From assembly GCA_950295325.1 (NCBI GenBank), contig OX485805.1, positions 8,866,501-8,930,500 on the forward strand: a stretch of 64,000 nucleotides of DNA, read 5' to 3'. Position numbers and translations under genes: made by a program. Positions 23,353 through 34,700 of the stretch are shown piece after piece. The notes below the pieces were generated by a model. That model searched no databases. It saw only the letters and a list, made by a program, of their open reading frames with translations, and was not told the DNA's origin. This stretch comes from Polytrichum commune (taxonomy: Eukaryota; Streptophyta; Polytrichopsida; Polytrichales; Polytrichaceae). Within the stretch, counting starts at the first letter, position 1; every line of letters begins with the position of its first letter.

Positions 23353-23970
23353 GGGTGCAAGCATGGTAAAGTGGACCAAAAAAGTGCTCCAATATACTAA
23401 AATCATAATTTTTTTGGTCAAAGGCCTAAATGTAGTAGCAAAGCGTCATTTAAATTGGAATTTTTTTTATGATGACCTCTATTGTTGTGTTAAATACTCA
23501 ATTGTAGAATACCAAGTTGAGATCTTCAATACTTAGCATCAAAAGTGATGCTCAAAAACAAATGATTGAGTCTGGTTTTGGCCGTAGATTTCATGACCTT
23601 AACTATTTTGAAGTTGGAATTGTCTTTCATATTCCTTGAATTCATTATCTACTTGAGGGCATCATTACAAAACTCTGTAGAAAACCATCAATTTAATGTA
23701 ATTTTATTATACTTTAAACAAATTCTAAAGAATCACTTATTCAATATCACCTACTTGCACACCACTTCCACCGTCTTCTAAAATATGTAGACTTTTCTTG
23801 GAATTTTTTTTGTTATCATAAATTGCTTGGCTTTGTAGATCAATATGTTTTTAGGATGTCTATGATTTTTTTTTTCATCAAAAAATTCAAAGTTAGTACA
23901 TAAATTTGAATCACTTTCACTTAACACTAGGCAAGGATCAAGAGCTATCCACTTTACCGTGCTTGCACCC
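23353..23970. mobile_element. Non-autonomous DNA transposon with 23-bp terminal inverted repeats
   Basis: The left end GGGTGCAAGCATGGTAAAGTGGA (23353-23375) and right end (23948-23970) are inverted with one mismatch. Both ends are flanked by GCAT, which may be a 4-bp target duplication. The AT-rich inside has no transposase. The combination of ends beginning GGGTGCAAGC and a 4-bp duplication does not let me name the superfamily with confidence. Confidence 0.75.
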
Positions 23971-24384
23971 GCATATATAAACTAATATCCATATGAATGA
24001 ATTAAAAAAAACAAAAATCTTATGTGTAGCAATTCAAAATCTTCATGAACATTTTTAAAATGATTCATCATGTCTTTTCAAGAAATACAGCAATTCCAAT
24101 GATTCCAAATAATTTGATCACTCAACCCACAAAGCTTATCGTTCATGCCAATTTGCTTCTAAAGCCACCACATGTAGGTTGCATTCTAGCATGATCAATT
24201 TCATTCCAATAATATAGGATTGATTTCAAGCAGGATTGGATCATGTTCGGCTATGCATCGTTCACCAACCGGCGCATTCTACACTACCCATGAATTTGCA
24301 TAGAAACCAGATGTGGGTATCAAGATGAGAGGTAGACATCATTTCCGTAAGCGAGGATCCAAGAGCAAAGACAGTTGGTCAACA

Positions 24385-24837
24385 CAATAAAGTTAGCCTC
24401 AAAAGTCTCTCAAAACTCATGTTTTGGTTGGGAGTTCCTCCCTACTTTTGACATTTTATAGTGATCAATGAGTAACCAAGTAATGTGAGAGCCCCTAATA
24501 TTGGTGAAATGGAGGGAAGACATCTGACATTGACCGAAAGACGGTTATATAAAAATATATTCCTAGCCAAAGTCTTGAGAACATCATTTAAGGTGCCTTC
24601 AAAAATTTGTCATGAAATTCATTTCTAAATGCCTCCCCTCCATTTCACCAAAGTTAAGGGTTCCTACACCACTTGAACACTCCTTAGAGGCTCCTCTCTT
24701 CTTGAAAACTCATATATTCCTTATCAGTGTATGAATAACTATCTTCTGAGCACAAACACTTTTAAATGTCAAAAGTGGGGAGGAACTCCCGACCAAAACA
24801 TGGGTATTTTTTAGAGACTTTAAGGTTAACTCTAATG
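24385..24837. mobile_element. Foldback (long inverted repeat) element
   Basis: The left arm at about 24385-24465 includes TGTTTTGGTTGGGAGTTCCT and CTACTTTTGACATTT. It is matched in inverse orientation by the right arm at about 24766-24837 (AAATGTCAAAAGTGGGGAGG and CGACCAAAACATG). A second, inner pair (TGAAATGGAGGGAAG near 24507 and CCTCCCCTCCATTTCACCA near 24635) also folds. There is no coding sequence. It resembles a foldback MITE. Confidence 0.75.
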
Positions 24838-26044
24838 AAACATCGGTTAGCTTCAGCAATAGGTCTAGGACTTTATGGTCGACGAAGTATGAGGGCTAAT
24901 CGACATCTAATCATACCATTTTCAACTAATCACTGGCTTCATTCCAAATGCAATTTCTTTTTGTTTGCCAAGGTGCGTCAGTATGTATTTTATCTGCAAC
25001 ATCTGAGCGAGAACTTCAATTACTTTGGGTTAGCTGAAAGATCATTCTTCTAGAAATGTAGTTTTCTGAACATCTCGATCACAGTTTTTTCAGTAACCCT
25101 CCAACAATTTGCATCTAGCCTTCTGATGCATGCCAGAGAGGAGAAACAAAATTCTAACCAGTGAGAACCTGATTAATAAGGCTCAGAAAAAATAATTTAA
25201 TTTGCTTAATCTTCTCAATGTTGAAAATTCCGTGGTGCTTGGTGGTTATAACTGTTGTGTTACAAGCAGCCTAAGCATTATCCCAAGTATATACAATCTC
25301 TACGGATAAAGCTAATTAGGCTCCAATTACCGTTCTTCACATCTCATCGGCAATGCAACCATATGTTTGACCTGCTACGGACTCGTTTATTACCAAATTT
25401 CGAATTTGCGTGGAGTACACCTATCTTCCGATTTCGAATATAAAGTGAGAAAACAAAATTATGATGACAGAATCGAATACATTGATGCATTCTATGTACA
25501 CGTGGGAAATTTCAAAAGTGCAGAAGAAAGAGCGGGCATATGGTGGAGTTGTTGGAACCACATATGCAATAATTTTACTCAGGGCATGCTACAGATTGAA
25601 AAAGCTGGGTCCCATATGCTCGGAGTCAATTTGAAGCTTTTGAGTATAAAGGAGGAAGGGAATTGTAGCTGAACCCGCTTTATGTTGCTGCAGTCAAGGA
25701 ATGTCTGCCCTTGAGTTCAAAAGGTAGCCACGGATGATCCAGGCAGCAACGACTCCGCTGACCGGTCTTCGGTGGGCCACACCTCCTGCTTAGTGTAAGA
25801 TCTCCTTTTCTCAACTCAAAGTGCAAAATTCCCCGCTCTGGATCTCAATTTCAACCCATTCCTTGGTCGCAAAGTGGAAAGCAAAGCAGATTTTTCTCAG
25901 CAAGTCCGCGGGCAAAGCCTCTGTTGCGCAAATGTTTGGAACGATGCATGGCACCGGCGACAGTTGAGTCAATCACGATGTACGTACGTAGCAATAGAGA
26001 AGTGGTTCGATCATGAGGCCACCGGTTAAGTTCATGAGGGTGCT

Positions 26045-26054
26045 TATATAAATA
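26045..26054 (+). promoter_or_regulatory. Probable TATA box of CHS copy D
   Basis: TATATAAATA is a good TATA match about 240 bp upstream of ATG 26292. The long leader may itself be spliced, since TTCTTACACAG near 26173-26182 resembles an acceptor. Confidence 0.5.
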
Positions 26055-26291
26055 GATTGCCAATGTTGTATTCTCTACAGCAGCTCACTGCAAGCCAGCT
26101 AATCAATTCATCTTCAGAGTCTGCAAGAAGAAACAATTGAATCTCGTAGCAACAACGCGCGGCACTAACATTTCTTACACAGGTGCTTGGCGTGGAATTT
26201 GTGTTCAAGCTTCCCAGCTCGTGGGATCTTCAGTTTGCAAGTGATCGGCCTAGTAGTACCGCTGGTTATCACGTCAAGGATCACAAGGGAA

Positions 26292-27867
26292 ATGGCACCA
26301 AGTGGGGATCTCACTGCAGCGCCCGAGGTGGCCGTGTTGAATGGATCATTGCCCCGAGGGCAGCCACGAGCAGATGGCCCTGCTTCGGTGATGGGTATCG
26401 GTACTGCCGTCCCACCCGCGGAGTTCCTTCAGAGCGAATACCCTGACTTCTTCTTCAACATTACCAACTGCGGGGACAAGGAAAACCTCAAGGCTAAATT
26501 CAAGCGCATCTGTAAGTTCTTCATATATCCACACACAAATGTTGCTCCAAGATCTGAGTTTAAAAACTGACGTTTCACCTTGAATACTGTCTCGGAAGTG
26601 CATCGAATGGGGTAGCACAGATTCCATGCTTCCACGCCCCAATCCATACAGCAGAGTATTAGACCCACGCACTCCAGCTCGCAGAAGTATATACACTTGT
26701 TTGCGAATTATATTCGCCCTGCAAGTTAGAGAATGCAAAAGACGGCACAATGCATCGATGAGTAGATGTGGTTTAAGACAATCTCCGGAAATTTAGAGAT
26801 TGAAGGCCTAATTAGATGGGGTTCAGCGTAACCAACGATGAAATTCTTAATGAATCGCTCTGTCACTTACAGGTGACAAGTCTGGGATCCGGAAGCGCCA
26901 TCTGTTCCTCACAGAGGAGGTTTTGAAGGCCAACCCAGGAATCTGCACTTACATGGAGCCATCCCTCAACGTAAGACATGACATTGTTGTCGTCCAAGTT
27001 CCCAAGCTCGCAGCAGAAGCCGCAGTGAAGGCCATTAAGGAATGGGGTAGACCCAAGTCCGAGATCACTCACATTGTCTTTGCAACCACAAGCGGTGTCA
27101 ACATGCCCGGAGCCGATCACGCCTTGGCCAAGCTCTTGGGACTGAAACCCACCGTGAAACGGGTGATGATGTACCAAACAGGTTGCTTCGGAGGTGCCTC
27201 CGTCCTCAGGGTGGCCAAGGATCTCGCCGAGAACAACAAAGGCGCCAGAGTTCTCGCAGTGTGCAGCGAAGTCACCGCAGTCACGTACCGCGCACCCAAC
27301 GAGAACCATCTCGACGGCCTCGTGGGCTCGGCATTGTTCGGAGATGGTGCAGGTGTGTACGTTGTTGGCTCCGACCCCAAGCCAGAGGAGAAATCTCTGT
27401 TTGAGATTCACTGGGCAGGTGAGACCATCTTGCCAGAGAGCGATGGAGCCATTGATGGCCACCTCACGGAGGCCGGCCTCATCTTCCACCTCATGAAGGA
27501 TGTGCCCGGGCTTATCTCCAAGAACATTGAGAAATTCTTGAACGAGGCGAGGAAGTGCGTGGGATCGCCCAATTGGAACGAAATGTTCTGGGCTGTGCAC
27601 CCAGGAGGCCCAGCCATCCTGGACCAGGTGGAAGCCAAGTTGAAGCTGACAAACGACAAGTTGCAGGGAAGCAGGGATGTTCTGTCTGAGTTCGGAAACA
27701 TGTCGAGCTCATCTGTATTGTTCGTCCTGGACCAAATCCGACACCGATCGATGAAGTTGGGGTCGTCCACAACCGGAGAGGGCAACGAGTACGGATTCTT
27801 GATCGGATTCGGACCAGGATTGACTCTGGAGGTGTTGGTTATGCGCAGTGTTCCGATAACGGCTTGA
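26292..27867 (+). CDS. Chalcone synthase, copy D
   Basis: Exons 26292-26511 and 26873-27867 encode 404 residues; the 361-bp intron is again in the conserved Cys codon. ATG 26292 is chosen because [13 protein letters not shown] matches the start of the sister proteins and no upstream ATG is in frame. The triad is Cys178, His316 and Asn349, with the other CHS residues intact. The C-terminus [11 protein letters not shown] is one residue longer than in copy C. At silent sites exon 2 is a mosaic of copy B-like and copy C-like bases (around 27600-27665), pointing to gene conversion. This is the last copy of the array. Confidence 0.95.
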
Positions 27868-29170
27868 TTGCATTCCTGATAACAAGGTTGCAATGATTCT
27901 TCAATGATCTTTTCTTTGTAGAAACTGGGATCATAAACCTTTCGTATTCCAGAGGGGTACAAGTCCACTTAGAGTCCAGGACTCAATTCTGGACATCAAC
28001 GAAAGGAAGGTCAATCAAAACTCATTAGGTCAGAGTGGCTTGAATAGCCGAAGCTACCATTGTAGCCTATCCTCGATACATGTTTCTATGTGTACTTACT
28101 GTTCAGCCAGCAAATTGCTGGAGAATCATAAATCATCCAGTTACTTATTACTACTTAGCAAAGTGCAGAATGCTTGATCTGTATACCATAAACTTTCTTT
28201 TGCAATCTATGGGTCTGGTTTGTGCAATTACGCATATTCTAGTCTCTTGTATGCCAAGAATGGTCGCTCGACCTCCGTCACACAAGCAGACGCTTTGCTG
28301 ATACGATCTAGTCAGGCCATTTCTTCTGAATTCGAAACATAATGTTGTTATCCAAGAACATTAATTAGGGTTTTTCTGAGGGCGTCCAAGCCCTAAAATT
28401 GCGGATCTTTCCGAATATTAGGACTCGTGGAATTTCGTCTGCTGATGGAGTCACAAAACCTCGGTTAAGCGCAGATCTAACTAAAACCTTAAGTAAGTGC
28501 ATTCCGAGTGTTTGCAATCACCACATTGTAACCATAACCCATGCCCAGCAGCCGGTGCTTCGACATCATGGGAGATATAAGAACACCGAGCAAGCACGTT
28601 CTTAATGTGAGTAAAAGCGGCAGATCTGCAAGCTAATTGCGGGGTTTTCTGATTCGGTCAAGTTCTCTGAAGCTCTTCAGGTTTCAGTTGCAGGGTGATG
28701 GACGGGTTATTCATATGATGTTCGGTGTTTTTGCATATTGTGACCGATTGGCCCCTCCAAACGTTGTGTCTGTTGGGGCCTGCATCCCTTGATCTATGAA
28801 GAGGCACAATCTCACTTCTCTTTAGTACGATGTACTCGCCACCCTCGTGTCTTTAGCTTCATCTTTCTAAACCCATAGTCCTCCGTAGTTGCCGCTCTCA
28901 TTTGAGAATTAGGTTTTCCTTCCACATTTTCGCTTTCTTCTTTTTTGCCCTTTCTTCCTGTCCTTCCTGTCCTTCTCCCCTTCTGTGCAGACATTTCTTT
29001 CTCTCTTGCACATCTGACAGTTTCTCACCTCCATCTTCTATCTACAACTTGTTCTCTTCTCCCCGCCGTTCTGTCCCCGAGGTTGCTTGCACTGCTTTTC
29101 GAGTCAATCAATTCGGTCCTTTGCTGGCTCGATTGATCCCAAATTAGGGTTTAGAATAGTTGCACATCAA
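27868..29170. other. 3' region of CHS copy D and leader of the next gene
   Basis: No gene is seen. From about 28880 a pyrimidine-rich, C/T-biased stretch typical of plant 5' leaders runs into ATG 29171, and TTAGGGTTT precedes the start codon closely. Confidence 0.45.
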
Positions 29171-29776
29171 ATGGCCGCCGAATGGGATAGAGTGAAGGAC
29201 GAGGAGGTGAGAGTAACCAAGGCTAATTATAACAACTTTTGCCCCTGTCCACCGTCCTCAACGAGTTGCCAAAAGGGAAGCCATCGCCCAGGCGGGCCCC
29301 TTGACCTGAAACCGAGCAAAGAATCCCCAAACTGCAACCCATGTTGCGATCCGCCCGACTGGGCAAACCATCCGGACCTCCGGAAGGTTATGCAAGAGGA
29401 CATGAGATCGTACAGGCAGGGCAGGCTGCAAAGGTGGCTGGATTACCTGACGAACCGCCTGCCTTGTGAGCCATTTGGAGCATTCATGGGTAGAGCTCGG
29501 GAAGCCGCCGAGCATGAACTGAATTACAACAACCGTCACATGGAGTGCGTGGGAGATGAGTTCCCTCACTATTTGGACAAGTACGTGTGGCGGATTTGGA
29601 AAGGGGCGAAGCTGAATCTGTCTAAGCATGGTGTGCATCACTCAGAGGCTGAATCCACGTTGCTTCTGGAGCTCCTCCGGGAGGAATGTGATGAGCTCTT
29701 CCAGCGCAAGGAGATTGATCGTGACCCTACACCGATGATGCATCCCAACACCAGGTGGACGCACTCTGCGTACTGA
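29171..29776 (+). CDS. Uncharacterised 201-residue protein, Cys-rich N-terminus and helical C-terminus
   Basis: I do not recognise this protein. A single-exon ORF starts at the first ATG after a pyrimidine-rich leader, in good context (CAAATGGCC). It has coding-like composition that contrasts with its flanks. Residues 24-59 hold six cysteines (CPCPPSSTSC and NPCC). Residues 60-120 are rich in charged residues and Trp (DPPDWANHPDL, RLQRWLDYLTNRLPCEPFGAF). The C-terminal half is predicted mainly helical (AESTLLLELLREECDELFQR). No signal peptide or membrane helix is seen. The cysteines could bind a metal, but their spacing fits no zinc finger I know. It is likely real and expressed from its own promoter. 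Confidence 0.7.
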   Translation: MAAEWDRVKDEEVRVTKANYNNFCPCPPSSTSCQKGSHRPGGPLDLKPSKESPNCNPCCDPPDWANHPDLRKVMQEDMRSYRQGRLQRWLDYLTNRLPCEPFGAFMGRAREAAEHELNYNNRHMECVGDEFPHYLDKYVWRIWKGAKLNLSKHGVHHSEAESTLLLELLREECDELFQRKEIDRDPTPMMHPNTRWTHSAY

Positions 29777-30512
29777 GGAATGACCATCTCCGAGCATTCG
29801 CCGACACAACGAACAAGTAAGGCTTCTCGGTAAGGCTACAATCCTGCATTGATCAACCAGATCTATTCTCTACAAAAAAAAATTCACAATCATAGAGATT
29901 CGTTATTCACGAGCAATAAACTGTTCTTTACCGACATAGCACAAAAATTCTGGGCGAGCATTCACTCTTGGGACCGACCAGATCATATCCCTACACCTTT
30001 TCCATAAGCTTAGAGGGTTATTGTATGAGCTCAAATTTGTTCTTCACCGACTTAGCATACAAATGCTCGGCGAGTAATCAATCCTATTACCAACCAGTTC
30101 TCTGCATTTCTTGCACAAGACCAGGGATATGTTGCTTGAGCAATGAATTGTCCTTCCCTGGATAAACGACTCCAGGCACCAATGGCGTAGAAGTTTTCGG
30201 TACGCATTCAGCCCTCAGCTGATCGCTATTGCATCTCATCCTGCAATTTTTTGAGAGCAGTGACAGCTTGTGGTTTATTTGTGTACTCGAGGATTCGAAG
30301 GTTTTGCCTTGGTTGATGTGAATGTTTAGATTTGCTTGATGGGCACTTCGTCATTATGCATTAGACCAGCTTCGAAGGAAGGAGGAAACGAACTTTGTCG
30401 ATGGTTTTAGAAAAGCACTACGTAGTTCAAGCTTTTCTGGCTTATAGAGTTTCTACTACCTAAGTTTGACATATCCGATAGCAAGTGGTGGTATGTCATC
30501 ATAGCTTCCTCC
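29777..30512. other. Intergenic DNA before the tRNA pair
   Basis: This contains the 3' end of the uncharacterised gene. The segments near 29890-29965, 29970-30070 and 30120-30170 share repeated wording (for example TCACGAGCAATAAACTGTTC, and GGGCGAGCATTCA or CGGCGAGTAATCA), suggesting a decayed tandem repeat of roughly 80-120 bp. No gene is seen. Confidence 0.45.
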
Positions 30513-30585
30513 GGGGATGTAGCTCAGATGGTAGAGCGCTCGCTTAGCATGCGAGAGGTACGGGGATCGATACCCCGCATCTCCA
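30513..30585 (+). tRNA. tRNA-Ala (anticodon AGC)
   Basis: A 73-nt cloverleaf. Acceptor GGGGATG pairs with CATCTCC plus discriminator A. The A box is TAGCTCAGATGG, the anticodon loop TTAGCAT carries AGC, and the B box is GGGATCGATACC. No intron and no encoded CCA, as expected of a nuclear gene. A34 would be converted to inosine. The gene has no T-run terminator of its own before the next tRNA. Confidence 0.97.
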
Positions 30586-30590
30586 GCTCC

Positions 30591-30664
30591 GCTTCTATAG
30601 CTCAGTTGGCTAGAGCACCCGTTTAGTAAGCGGGAGGTCCTGAGTTCAACTCTCAGTGGAAGCA
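30591..30664 (+). tRNA. tRNA-Thr (anticodon AGT)
   Basis: A 74-nt cloverleaf. Acceptor GCTTCTA pairs with TGGAAGC plus discriminator A. The A box is TAGCTCAGTTGG, the anticodon loop TTAGTAA carries AGT, and the B box is GAGTTCAACTC. It begins 5 nt after the tRNA-Ala gene and is followed by a T run, consistent with a shared Pol III transcript. Confidence 0.97.
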
Positions 30665-30666
30665 TC

Positions 30667-30673
30667 TTTTTTT
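30667..30673 (+). terminator. Pol III terminator
   Basis: A run of seven T lies 2 nt after the tRNA-Thr gene. It is the first T4-or-longer tract downstream of the tRNA-Ala start, so it would end transcription of both tRNAs. Confidence 0.85.
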
Positions 30674-31713
30674 GAGTTTATCAACTTTTTCCCTCAATAG
30701 CCATTTCTTCTCTCTCTCGATACGTAATCGGTACTGCTGTTGAAAGAGTTCCTCTAAAGAATTGTTGTCCTTTGTCTCTTACACAAGAGGTGTTCCAAGA
30801 GTTTGGTCAATGTGCTGTGGATACATTTTTGTCCACCAGCAGCAGTCATTTTTGTGGAAACAGCAAACACTGGACTGCCATGGCATCGTCATCAAATAGA
30901 CACCCAGTCCTTTTAGCATGTGGGTATGATGATCCACCACAACTACCCAACCATCACTTTGAGCTCAGGAACATGTTTCATTTCAAAGTAGAGAACCCTT
31001 AACATATTATTATGAATCTACTTGTACCGTAGCCTGCAACCCAGAGTGTGACAACAAGTTATTAAGACCTAGAGAATAGGTATATCGGCATCCACATTCT
31101 GCTCCAGACCTTCTGCTAGCTTTAAATTGAGAGCCCACTGGAAAACTCGTGTATGCTTCCATGCTACATTTTATATGTATATTGATGTAATGGAATTAGG
31201 GCTATGTAGTGTACACATACTCATTTTGGAATTAAGAAACCCTTTCAAAAATTTCCTTGGTGTCATGTAGTTTATGTTGATATAGAATCAACTAGTTCAA
31301 TCTATATGATATATTTTTGGCTGTCGGTTGTGCCAATCACAAATATGAAATTGAGAAACTCATCCTACAGAGGTATCTTTTTCTGCAATGCGCTACTAAA
31401 AGGGATTTGACAAATCTTACTGTGAGACGGTCAAGTGGAAAATGGGCTCTTTAAACTAGACATGTGTCTATTTGATGTGTCTACCATGGCCTACCACAAG
31501 ATCTTGAAGAATGAGTTGGAGTCATAAATAAAAAGAGTGACCATTATGTGAACTAGCCAAGCTTTGAAACTCTTTTGAGGTGAGAGCACCAAGCAATGTG
31601 AGCTAGCAAAGCATTGAGACCATCTTGAGATGGGTCAAAATATATAGGGTCAAAATATGAAACAATCTTTCAATTTTTCACAAGATGAATGGGACACTTC
31701 AGATACCTAAATA
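30674..31713. other. Intergenic DNA between the tRNA pair and the Dus gene
   Basis: No gene is seen. A two-copy degenerate direct repeat lies at about 31549-31650 (GTGAACTAGCCAAGCTTTGA, then GTGAGCTAGCAAAGCATTGA, period about 48 bp). Confidence 0.5.
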
Positions 31714-34700
31714 TTACATGTGCTCAGCCACCAGCATCCTTTCATCCAAAAACTCATTTGAGCCAAGATTAAAACTGTGTGATGGAGCTTGAGCCGATAA
31801 AGGTGCCAATGGAAGAGGGGCAAGGTCTGAGAAAAGAGAGTTAGTGTGTGTTTCTAGTGGTGGCGGAGAGTCAAGAACTGAATCCGGTATCACTGGAAGC
31901 GTTTCCTTCAGAAGTGCATCCACAGTCTGAAAGAACAACACAAAAATGTAATAAATTAAGAACAATTCAAGGCAGCAACCTCAGTAAGCAGCCAATTGAA
32001 GTTCATTGCAGTCAATGGTGCCAATTAGGGCCACTTTACACAATGGCAAAGGGCAATCAAATTGTGTGGCCCTTGAAACTCATCCGTAGGCCATATCATG
32101 GAAAATTGATATCAAGTTTTATGTGATGTAAAGACCTAGCCAACCAGGCTCCCAACTGAATGCATTTCATTACCATCCTATTCATGTGGACCCATCTACA
32201 CAGAGAATTAAAAATATATAATTGTGAAAATTTAAAGTGTCATTGTCTCTCGGTTTTGTGTTAGTTGAGGTGGGCTTGACACAGAATCGAGTAGACCATG
32301 AACTATTATCCATTGCATGCCATGTAGGACTCCATGTACTAGGTTTTTCATCCATTCAAACTTCTGTGGTCCCTTGGGCCGTCAAGGTTATGAAGTGGGA
32401 TGGTCTTGGCATTTTCCACAATGAGAGATTTCAGATTTCAATGGTCATGGGCCCTCAAGCCCTAGTGTAAAGTGCCCCTAAGAATTGGGTACAGATAACC
32501 CTTTGCAAGTATTTGCACAAAAATTGGCTTAAGAAATAACAGACGCACCTCTGCGTGTCGTAATGACTCGTCCACAGCACGTCTCCAAAGCCCTGCACCT
32601 GCCTCTGAATGAAAAAGATGTAACAAAGGCTGTTTTACCCCCAGCCAAGCCCCACCTTCAGTGTTAATTGACACACAGAACAGATGTCTGACTATTAATG
32701 TCATATTGAAACCTTGTTACACCCCACATATTGTTTAATAGGATACCATATTCAAATCAAAGATCAATGATGTTTTTAAGAAACTGAAGAATGCATACCT
32801 TTACAAGGTGCCGTACACTAGGCTTCTTAGGCCCATACTTGTGAAGTTCCGCATCAGCGTACTCCACATAATCACTTAGAATCTACAATAACAAGAGATT
32901 ATAACCTCAGTTTAGGAATCCATAATTGCACCATTAAATCATCTCTATACCTGATGTCAAGCAATAGAGATATTTCAATACTATGTAATTCAGTGTGGTG
33001 ACTAAGACAAGAGTAGTAGTGTTTGATAAAATACTATATGTTGCTAACTAAATGAGGGTTGTGTAAGTGTATTCTATGACATGGTGTTCACTTTGTCAAA
33101 ACCCTGGTTCTTGTAGATAGAAAGGTATAGTATTAAGTAACTCTATTTCACAGTTCCACACTTCTTATAGCTTCAATCCTTTCCTCTACATCATTAGGAT
33201 GATTGTAGTTGCAACCCCACTAGACACCTTATGGCCTACAATTATAACCTTAATAAATGATATGTGCCATGCTTTAAGGTAAATGCTTTCACTGTGGCTA
33301 TCCAAATCTAAAATTGCCTCCTGCTATGCAGTGTGAATTGACTAGACCTCTTTATCTTGATGAAGCTCATCATATTTGAATTAAGGTCATTTTCACTTTT
33401 GCTAGGCATGTCAGAATGTATTTGTTTTGCCTCACATAGCATCTTTATACAAATTTTTCCTTCTGCTCAAATGATTAACCTGACGTCTGGTTAAACCAGA
33501 AGCTGTCTCCCCATAAACAACACTGTCCACATTGCCCAAAGTTCCCCAAGGCCTGCAATCCAGGGGTTTCAAATGAACATCAATCTCCTTGCAATTCTAC
33601 ATGAACATCTAAAAGAGAATGTCTTCAAATTCACCTGCTACCTATACCAAACATAGCCTACTTGATCATGCCTACTAACTAGAACACACTTCACCAGTGC
33701 AAAATACAATGGCCAGTCATAATTTAGTCAAAAAAGAATCTCTACATTGGATTCCTCACCTCAAAGTACTGTAGGAACATGCCCATGTTGTAAAGAGATA
33801 TGCCCCTACATGTCCTTTGAGATATCACACCCATATCCTCAACTTTGAAGGGTCCAAGTGTGCCATGTCACTATACTGTGGCCATTCAATCATCAATTTT
33901 TTGACAGATGTAGCTCGTGGTATTAAATTTCTTTTTCCCAACTTAGTTCACGGCTTGCCCCTTATTGCCAAAAGGACCTTACCTACTTTGCAGTGAACAT
34001 AACCTATCTTGCCTCTCTTTGATACTTCCTGGTGACAGAAGAATATCATTTAGCATTTCACAAGTCCCCCTTCCCATTAGATATCAGATCTACGAAACTA
34101 GTGCACTGTACCCTATCAAGGGCTTGTACACTAGTCGTAACAAAATTAACCCAGCAATCCAGGACATCTACACATAACAAACAACCAAACAGAAGCCCTC
34201 CTTAATCTGTACACCTTCCAATAACTTACATATTGTAAGCCGCCCGCCCTAGCATAACTCCATGCGCCCCCATTCGCAGGGCTTCATTGACCTGTCATTG
34301 CAGAGAACCTCATGAGCTAACTGGGAAAATTTGAGGATTTTCAACTCCTCCTAAATAAGTACATGCAGAAAATGGCTTCACATAAGGACAATGAGCTGCA
34401 AATCCCACCTGGTGGACACTGATTATTCCCCCATTCAGCGTGAATTTTAGATTTGGAAAGTCCCGAATCAAACCATACACATATTCATATCTGTAACAAA
34501 TTGAGAACCACAGAAGCCATCAGTATTTGGAAGTGTCTGCTTCAACTGATAAGCCACAGAATATGTGAAATTCGTTCCACAAGGTCAAAAGGCTTACTTC
34601 AACGGAGGAACAGTTCGATTTGCAGCAGGACTGAGTCCCTTAAGTATGGCTTTCCGGGAATGAATAATGAAGTGTTGAGTTGGTGACATTACTGACACAG

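Larger units (their letters stand above)
22483..26044. other. Intergenic DNA between CHS copies C and D
   Basis: About 3.6 kb without a supportable gene. It contains a 618-bp element with 23-bp terminal inverted repeats (23353-23970) and a foldback element (about 24385-24837). A CACGTG box lies at 25499-25504, about 790 bp before the copy D start codon. Open frames at 24766-25053 and 25367-25672 overlap repeats or lack resemblance to known families. Confidence 0.5.
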
